This document shows positions 57,331 through 62,876 of a DNA stretch of 62,876 nt, in pieces (the stretch's first letter is position 1; every line of letters starts with the position of its first letter). The stretch is from Apilactobacillus ozensis DSM 23829 = JCM 17196. GTDB lineage: Bacteria > Bacillota > Bacilli > Lactobacillales > Lactobacillaceae. The notes under the pieces were generated by a model. That model did no database searches, was not told the DNA's origin, and saw nothing but the letters and a program-made list of their open reading frames with translations. Location: positions 1 through 62,876 of the forward strand of contig NZ_AYYQ01000004.1 in the NCBI RefSeq assembly GCF_001435995.1, read 5' to 3'. The position numbers and the translations under genes are program-made.

Positions 57331-57648
57331 ATGAATAACGATAAAAGAAAAATGACTAAATCAGTTAACGATAAAATATTAACTGGTACTTTAGGTGGAT
57401 TTGCCGAATATTTTGGTTGGAATGCTACACTAGTTAGAATTGCTTTTGTGATTTTATCTATATATCCCGGCCACTTTGTTATAGGTGCTTTTATATATAT
57501 AGCTATGATGGTTATTATTCCAAGCAAAAATAGTTATTCAGGATTTAATGGATTTGGTGGGTTTAATCAAGATTCACACGATAGTTCTGAGCATAGTAAC
57601 GGTCGTAAGGTAATTCATGATGTTGAAGAACATGATAAAAAAGACTAA
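57331..57648 (+). CDS. PspC-domain membrane protein
   Basis: 105 residues. The PspC domain fills the first 60: DKILTGTLGGFAEYFGWNAT then a hydrophobic stretch (LVRIAFVILS...AMMVIIPS). Polar Gly/His/Ser-rich tail. Relatives sense membrane stress. ATG at 57331 after GAGGTG. Forms a small envelope-stress-like pair with the next gene. Confidence 0.82.
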   Translation: MNNDKRKMTKSVNDKILTGTLGGFAEYFGWNATLVRIAFVILSIYPGHFVIGAFIYIAMMVIIPSKNSYSGFNGFGGFNQDSHDSSEHSNGRKVIHDVEEHDKKD

Positions 57649-57680
57649 TAAAACTTTTAACGTAAAGAAGTGATATATTT

Positions 57681-58016
57681 TTGAAGTTCATAATTAGATT
57701 AATTATTAATACTATTTTATTTATTGCGGTGGCTAACTTTTTTCAAAATAGTTTTTATGTATCAAATGCAAAAGTAGCTTTAATTGCTGCTTTTGTATTA
57801 GCAATTATTAATGCGACAATTAAACCAATAATTAAATTTATTTCATGGCCAATTAATGTCTTAACACTAGGACTTTTTAGTATTGTAGTTAATGGATTTA
57901 TGCTTGAAATTACATCTTTTGTCGTAGGTAACAATTTTTACTTTTCTTCTTTTGGGATGGCGATGCTAGTTTCAATAATTATTTCACTTTGCAATGTTGT
58001 GGTTTCCGATGTATAG
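57681..58016 (+). CDS. YvlD-like membrane protein (phage-holin-4 superfamily)
   Basis: 111 residues with four membrane segments. IINATIKPIIKFISWPINVL is characteristic of YvlD proteins, which are paired with PspC genes in many Firmicutes and belong to cell-envelope stress regulons. Despite the family name it need not be a holin. TTG start. Confidence 0.78.
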   Translation: MKFIIRLIINTILFIAVANFFQNSFYVSNAKVALIAAFVLAIINATIKPIIKFISWPINVLTLGLFSIVVNGFMLEITSFVVGNNFYFSSFGMAMLVSIIISLCNVVVSDV

Positions 58017-58079
58017 CTTAAAATCTAAAAGTGATAAAATTATTGTATATAAGTATTAGACATCTGAGGAGGCGCATAA

Positions 58080-59015
58080 ATGACCGAGAAAGTATTTGTT
58101 GACGATTTGGTGAACAATACGCACTTGAGTATTTATTACGGTAAAGATTATTTAGACCGTCAAATTACGACTAGTGACATATCACGACCTGGTTTGGAAT
58201 TAACCGGATATTTTAATTATTATCCAGCTCGTCGAATTCAATTACTAGGAATTACTGAAACATCATATGCTAAAGGAATGAGTACAGCTGATTTATATGA
58301 TGTCATGCAAAAAATGTGTCAGCCAGAAACGCCAGCATTTGTGATATCTACTCAGCTAGACCCACCTGCTGAATTAATTAGAGCAGCCAAAGAAGAACAC
58401 ATTCCAATTCTTGGTTCTAAACTAACGACTTCTAGAGTTTTAAGTAATATGACTAATTACTTAGAAGGTAGATTAGCTGAACGTAAATCAATTCATGGGG
58501 TTTTAGTAGATGTTTATGGATTGGGAGTACTTATTACTGGTGATTCTGGAATCGGTAAAAGTGAGACAGCATTGGAATTAGTAAAAAGAGGTCATCGTTT
58601 AATTGCCGATGATAGAGTTGAAGTATATCAACAAGATGAACAAACTTTAATTGGTCAGGCTCCTCGTATTTTAAGACATCTTTTAGAAATAAGAGGAATT
58701 GGAATTATTGATGTGATGAATTTATTTGGTGCAGGAGCTGTACGCTCTAAAACTAAAGTAGATTTAATTGTACATTTGGAAAATTGGTCAGCAGACACTC
58801 CATATGACCGGTTAGGGAACGCTAATGAAACTAGACGTATATTTGACGTAGACGTACAAAAAATAAACATTCCGGTTAAAACTGGTCGTAATTTAGCAAT
58901 TATTATTGAAGCTGCGGCTATGAACTTTAGAGCGAAATCTATGGGGTATGATGCTACTAAGGTTTTTGATGATAATTTAAATAGCTTAATTAAAGAAAAT
59001 AGTTCAAAAAAATAG
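58080..59015 (+). CDS. hprK: HPr kinase/phosphorylase
   Basis: Phosphorylates HPr at Ser46 in response to glycolytic state; P-Ser-HPr with CcpA drives carbon catabolite repression. 311 residues: N-terminal MurF-like domain, then a kinase domain with Walker A GDSGIGKSE (around 154-162) and the signature LLEIRGIGIIDV. First gene of hprK-lgt-gpsA-galU. TG-A-TAAAAT at 58032-58040 may be its extended -10. Confidence 0.96.
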   Translation: MTEKVFVDDLVNNTHLSIYYGKDYLDRQITTSDISRPGLELTGYFNYYPARRIQLLGITETSYAKGMSTADLYDVMQKMCQPETPAFVISTQLDPPAELIRAAKEEHIPILGSKLTTSRVLSNMTNYLEGRLAERKSIHGVLVDVYGLGVLITGDSGIGKSETALELVKRGHRLIADDRVEVYQQDEQTLIGQAPRILRHLLEIRGIGIIDVMNLFGAGAVRSKTKVDLIVHLENWSADTPYDRLGNANETRRIFDVDVQKINIPVKTGRNLAIIIEAAAMNFRAKSMGYDATKVFDDNLNSLIKENSSKK

Positions 59016-59033
59016 AGTTTTGGAGATGAAAAT

Positions 59034-59861
59034 TTGGCTTATCTGGCACTTAATCCAATTGCAGTTCGTATAGGTTCTATTGAGGTGCATTGGTATGGAA
59101 TATTTATAGCAAGTGCAGTAATGCTAGCGGTATATTTATCAATTGTTGAAGGGAAAAAACATGGTATTAAATCTGATAATATATATGATATGATTCTATT
59201 AGCTCTTCCTACAGCTGTCATATGTGCACGGATATATTATGTTGCATTTCAATGGAATTATTACCAGTACCATTTAGATGAAATTATTAGAATTTGGGAT
59301 GGTGGAATTGCCATTTATGGAGCGTTAATTGGAGCGGCAATTGTTGTATACTTATATTGTCGTAATAAGTTCATACCTGTATGGCTAATGTTAGATGTGA
59401 TTGCACCGACTGTTATATTAGGACAAGCGATTGGGCGATGGGGAAACTTTATGAATCAAGAAGCTTTTGGTCAAATTACTAGTTTATCCTTCTTAAATCA
59501 TTTACATTTACCACATTTTATTATTCAACAAATGTTTATACAGGGTGCTTATCGACAGCCTACGTTCTTATATGAATCAATATGGGATTTATTAGGCTTT
59601 GTGCTTTTAATGAATATAAGACATATGCCTAATTTTTTGAAACGTGGAGAAACAACTTTACTTTATATAATTTGGTATGCATTTGGTAGATTTTTTGTTG
59701 AAGGGATGCGTACAGATAGTTTAGTAGTTTTTTATGATATTCGAATTTCACAAATATTATCATTTGTTTTGTTTTTTGCGGCAATTGGTTTATTGATTTA
59801 TCGCAGAAAAAATTATCATGACTTGCCACTATATATTAAAGATAAAGCAATCAATATTTAA
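59034..59861 (+). CDS. lgt: Prolipoprotein diacylglyceryl transferase
   Basis: Adds diacylglycerol to the lipobox cysteine of lipoproteins. 275 residues, about seven membrane segments. Lgt signature GRWGNFMNQEAFG (around 141-153) and the RFFVEGMRTDS motif. TTG start after GGAGATG. The hprK-lgt order is conserved in Firmicutes. Confidence 0.95.
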   Translation: MAYLALNPIAVRIGSIEVHWYGIFIASAVMLAVYLSIVEGKKHGIKSDNIYDMILLALPTAVICARIYYVAFQWNYYQYHLDEIIRIWDGGIAIYGALIGAAIVVYLYCRNKFIPVWLMLDVIAPTVILGQAIGRWGNFMNQEAFGQITSLSFLNHLHLPHFIIQQMFIQGAYRQPTFLYESIWDLLGFVLLMNIRHMPNFLKRGETTLLYIIWYAFGRFFVEGMRTDSLVVFYDIRISQILSFVLFFAAIGLLIYRRKNYHDLPLYIKDKAINI

Positions 59862-59890
59862 AATATAAAAAAATTAAGGAGCGTCAATTA

Positions 59891-60907
59891 ATGACAGAAA
59901 AAATTGCAGTACTAGGTGCCGGTTCATGGGGTAGCATGTTGGCTAATATTTTGGATGAAAATGGTCACGATGTGAGATTATGGTCATATAATCCAAAACA
60001 AGTTGAAGAACTAAATACTAAGCATACTAACTCTAAATATATGAAAGATTTTACTTATTCTGATTCTTTAGTTGCTTACTCAGATATGCAAGCAGCCGTA
60101 AAAGACGTAGATGATATCTTAATGGTTGTTCCAGCTCAAGTTACTCGTTCAGTTGCTCAAAATTTAAATACCATTTTAAATGAAATGGATATTAAACCTA
60201 ACATTATTCATGGTAGTAAGGGAATTGAACAAAAAACTTACAAAAGAATGTCTGAAGTATTAGCCGAAGAAATAAGCAGTAATAATCGCAATGGAATTGC
60301 CGTTATTTCTGGACCTAGTCAAGCTGAAGATGTTGCTAAAAAAGATATTACTTTAGTAACTGCTGCTTCTAGTGATATAAAAATTGCTGAACACTTCCAA
60401 AAATTATTTATGAATGGATATTTTAGAGTTTATACTAATGATGATATTATTGGAGTGGAAATTGGTGCTGCTTTGAAAAATATTATTGCATTAGGTGCAG
60501 GTGCCTTATATGGTTTAGGCTATGGAGATAACGCTAAAGCCGCCTTAATGACTAGGGGACTCGCTGAAATTTCGCGTCTAGGAACTTCTTTTGGTGCTAA
60601 TCCGCTAACATTTACTGGTTTGTCAGGCTTTGGAGATGTTATTGTAACAGCCACAAGTAGTGATTCTAGAAACTGGCGTGCTGGGTACCAATTGGGTAAA
60701 GGTGAAAAGTTATCCGATGTTGTTAAAAATATGGGGATGGTCATTGAAGGAGTTGCAACCACTCAAGCAGCTTATGAACTAGCCAAACAACGCGGGATTG
60801 ATATGCCAATTACATCAGCTATATATAATGTTCTTAACGAAAACGTTAGTGTTAAAGAAGCTATTTCTAAACTAATGTTGCGTGAAGGACGTTCTGAATT
60901 AGAATAA
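59891..60907 (+). CDS. gpsA: Glycerol-3-phosphate dehydrogenase [NAD(P)+]
   Basis: Makes sn-glycerol-3-phosphate for phospholipids from DHAP. 338 residues: LGAGSWGSMLA Rossmann loop, GPSQAEDVAKK, the catalytic-Lys segment GAALKNIIALGAG, and GLSGFGDVIVTATS. AAGGAG precedes the ATG. In line with lgt and galU, it supplies envelope lipid and glycan building blocks. Confidence 0.96.
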   Translation: MTEKIAVLGAGSWGSMLANILDENGHDVRLWSYNPKQVEELNTKHTNSKYMKDFTYSDSLVAYSDMQAAVKDVDDILMVVPAQVTRSVAQNLNTILNEMDIKPNIIHGSKGIEQKTYKRMSEVLAEEISSNNRNGIAVISGPSQAEDVAKKDITLVTAASSDIKIAEHFQKLFMNGYFRVYTNDDIIGVEIGAALKNIIALGAGALYGLGYGDNAKAALMTRGLAEISRLGTSFGANPLTFTGLSGFGDVIVTATSSDSRNWRAGYQLGKGEKLSDVVKNMGMVIEGVATTQAAYELAKQRGIDMPITSAIYNVLNENVSVKEAISKLMLREGRSELE

Positions 60908-60928
60908 ATTTTAGGAGTTTATAGAATT

Positions 60929-61816
60929 ATGAAAAAAATCAAAAAAGCTATTATACCAGCTGCAGGACTAGGAACTCGTTTCTTGCCGGAAACTAAAGCA
61001 ATGCCTAAAGAAATGTTACCAGTTGTTGATACACCTGCTATTCAACTAATCGTTGAAGAGGCTAAAGCATCTGGAATTACTGATATTTTAATTATTATTG
61101 GTAAAGGGAAGCGTGCAATTGAAGATCATTTTGATTCTAATACCGAACTAGAATTGAATTTAGCTGAAAAACATAAAGATAAGATGTTGGAGGCAGTTCA
61201 AAAAACAAATGGTTTAAATATTTACTTTAAGCGCCAAGCCCATCCAAATGGATTAGGCGATGCTGTACATACAGCTAAAAGTTTTGTTGGCGATGATCCT
61301 TTTGTCATCATGTTAGGTGATGACCTAATGCAATCTGATGTTCCGTTAACGAAGCAACTTATCGATAGTTATGAAGAGACAAACGCTTCAACGCTAGCTG
61401 TAATGCGTGTGCCACATGAAGAAACTTCTAAATACGGGGTTATTAATCCAGCTAAAGAGGTTTCAAATGGGCTATATGACGTTACTAGTTTCGTTGAAAA
61501 ACCTGCTCCAGAAGATGCACCTAGTGACTTGGCTATTATTGGTAGATATCTATTAACACCTGAAATATTTGAAATTTTAGAAAATACTAAACCTGGTAAG
61601 GGTAATGAAATCCAATTAACTGATGCTATTGATACTTTAAATAAAACTGATAAAGTTTATGCACATGAATTTAAAGGTGATCGTTACGATACTGGCAATA
61701 AGTTTGGTTGGTTAAAAACAAATATTGAGTTTGGATTAAAACATCCAGAAGTTTCTGAACAGTTAAAAGAATATATTAAAGATTTAGGTAAAAAGTTAGA
61801 TACTAACGAAAAGTAA
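60929..61816 (+). CDS. galU: UTP-glucose-1-phosphate uridylyltransferase
   Basis: Makes UDP-glucose for glycolipids, teichoic acids and polysaccharides. 295 residues: nucleotide-binding [24 protein letters not shown] metal site, and FVEKP. Starts 22 bases after gpsA. Confidence 0.95.
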   Translation: MKKIKKAIIPAAGLGTRFLPETKAMPKEMLPVVDTPAIQLIVEEAKASGITDILIIIGKGKRAIEDHFDSNTELELNLAEKHKDKMLEAVQKTNGLNIYFKRQAHPNGLGDAVHTAKSFVGDDPFVIMLGDDLMQSDVPLTKQLIDSYEETNASTLAVMRVPHEETSKYGVINPAKEVSNGLYDVTSFVEKPAPEDAPSDLAIIGRYLLTPEIFEILENTKPGKGNEIQLTDAIDTLNKTDKVYAHEFKGDRYDTGNKFGWLKTNIEFGLKHPEVSEQLKEYIKDLGKKLDTNEK

Positions 61817-61882
61817 GTCTAAATATTGGAAAATATTTGTAATTCATAGTAAATTCTTATTATTAATAAAAGGAGGTAGCTA

Positions 61883-62803
61883 ATGAAAAAATATGATGTT
61901 ATCGTCATTGGAGCTGGACCTGGTGGAATGACTAGTGCCTTATACGCATCTAGAGCAAATTTATCAGTGTTAATGATTGACCGTGGAATTTACGGTGGTC
62001 AGATGAATAATACTGCTGAAATTGAAAACTATCCTGGATTTAAATCTATTTTAGGCCCGGATTTGTCTAAAAAAATGTATGAAAGTTCTACTGGATTTGG
62101 TGCTGAGTATGCTTATGGGACAGTTGAATCCGTTGAAGATAAGGGTAATGCTAAGATAGTTCGTACTGATAATGACGAATATGAAACTTCTGTATTAATC
62201 ATTGGTACTGGTTCACAATATCGTAAATTAGGTGTACCTGGTGAAGAAGAATACGGTGGTCGTGGTGTATCATATTGTGCAGTATGTGATGGTGCTTTCT
62301 TTAAAAATAAAGAAGTTATTGTTGTAGGTGGTGGCGACTCTGCTATTCAAGAGAGTTTATATCTTTCCAATTTAGCTGCCAAAGTCACTGTTATTCATAG
62401 ACGTGATCAGTTAAGAGCACAAAAAGTTTTACAAGACCGTGCTTTTGCTGACGAAAAAATTAATTTTGTTTGGAATTCTAATGTTACCGAAATTTTAGGT
62501 GATGGAAATAAAGTTACGGGAGTAAAAACTTTAGATTCTAAAGATAATTCAGAAAAAGTCATTGATTCAAACGGAGTATTTATTTACGTTGGAAATACAC
62601 CAATGACGGAACCGTTTAAGAATTTAGGCATTACTGATGCTAAGGGCTGGATTCCTACCGATGAAAGAATGGAAACTAAGGTTCCAGGAATTTTTGCAAT
62701 CGGTGATGTTCGAGAAAAAGAGCTTCGTCAAATTGCGACGGCTGTTGGTGATGGTGGTATTGCCGGTCAAAACGCTTTTGAATATATTCAATCTAATAAT
62801 TAG
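61883..62803 (+). CDS. trxB: Thioredoxin reductase
   Basis: NADPH-dependent flavoenzyme that reduces thioredoxin and probably NrdH. 306 residues: FAD-binding GAGPGGMTSALYAS, redox pair CAVC (about 132-135), NADPH-binding GGGDSAIQES, and GIFAIGDVRE. AGGAGG precedes the ATG. No terminator follows: the putative insertion sequence end begins about 20 bases after the stop. Confidence 0.96.
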   Translation: MKKYDVIVIGAGPGGMTSALYASRANLSVLMIDRGIYGGQMNNTAEIENYPGFKSILGPDLSKKMYESSTGFGAEYAYGTVESVEDKGNAKIVRTDNDEYETSVLIIGTGSQYRKLGVPGEEEYGGRGVSYCAVCDGAFFKNKEVIVVGGGDSAIQESLYLSNLAAKVTVIHRRDQLRAQKVLQDRAFADEKINFVWNSNVTEILGDGNKVTGVKTLDSKDNSEKVIDSNGVFIYVGNTPMTEPFKNLGITDAKGWIPTDERMETKVPGIFAIGDVREKELRQIATAVGDGGIAGQNAFEYIQSNN

Positions 62804-62825
62804 ATTGTTAAAAAGAGGAGTTGAT

Positions 62826-62876
62826 GTGAACCCCAAAAGTTAGACAACTTTTACTAGGATATTAATTCCAAATATT
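62826..62876 (+). mobile_element. Putative IS3-family terminal inverted repeat, cut by window edge
   Basis: TGAACCCCAAAAGTTAGACA at 62826 resembles the terminal repeats of IS150-group IS3 elements, which commonly contain ACCCCCAAAAGTTAGAC. Only about 50 bases are visible and no transposase ORF, so this rests on motif memory. It lies just downstream of trxB. Confidence 0.45.

Noticed and set aside
57681-58016. Prophage holin
   Set aside because: Family name only; it is the YvlD type paired with a PspC gene and no other phage genes are nearby.
62637-62843. 68-residue plus-strand frame at the right end
   Set aside because: Mostly an out-of-frame reading of trxB; only its last codons extend beyond, into the putative IS end.

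Overview
The window is a dense, syntenic piece of a low-GC Firmicutes chromosome. It most resembles Lactobacillaceae. The gene order cysS-mrnC-rlmB-rae1-sigH-rpmG-secE-nusG-rplKAJL, the block tadA-ffs-dnaX-yaaK-recR-yaaL-tmk-darA-holB-yabA-rsmI, the block tsaB-rimI-tsaD-ydiF-rex-groESL, and comFA-comFC-secA-prfB are all classic Bacillales/Lactobacillales order. AT-rich base composition, class Ib NrdHEF, PepC, DtpT, acyl-ACP thioesterase and a tRNA-Leu(AAG) point to a heterofermentative lactobacillus. A Fructilactobacillus-like species is my best guess, but it is a guess. TTG start codons are strikingly common.

Layout. 1-230: the end of a tRNA cluster (Asn, Thr). 254-13926: a looser, more accessory stretch with a peptide transporter (dtpT), tRNA-Tyr/Gln, proC, a GntR regulator, a TagA-type glycosyltransferase, NAD salvage (pncB-nadE), a SprT-like protein with a homoserine kinase-like GHMP protein, tRNA-Leu(AAG), an LCP cell-wall ligase, an EamA transporter, a phosphoglycerate mutase paralogue, pepC and rpiA. 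14085-26307: dut, radA, a PIN-TRAM protein, two tRNA synthetases, RNA-processing genes, a SigH/ComX-like sigma factor and the secE-nusG-ribosomal protein cluster, with several cis-regulatory leaders. 26398-32644: mprF, then the nrdHEF operon on the minus strand under two NrdR boxes. 32688-41099: an rRNA methylase, tadA, SRP RNA and the DNA replication/recombination block. 41102-48457: the t6A tRNA modification block, an ABC-F protein, rex and the CIRCE-controlled groESL operon. 48473-62803: tagO, yigZ, comF, secA, prfB (with a programmed +1 frameshift), a PDZ membrane protein, pspC/yvlD-like genes, hprK, lgt, gpsA, galU and trxB. The last 50 bases look like the terminal inverted repeat of an IS3-family insertion sequence.

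I found no CRISPR array, prophage, restriction system or obvious new defence island. The most interesting signals are regulatory: a consensus promoter followed by a perfect intrinsic terminator in the nusG leader; two architecturally matching L1-type mRNA elements in front of rplK and rplA; an L10 leader ending in a hairpin over the rplJ ribosome binding site; a stack of palindromes upstream of the SigH/ComX-like gene; a cin-box-like motif before comFA; and an A34 tRNA-Leu whose decoding should need the TadA encoded in the same window. The absence of hpf between comFC and secA, and the diverged GHMP-kinase motifs of the thrB-like gene, also deserve a second look.
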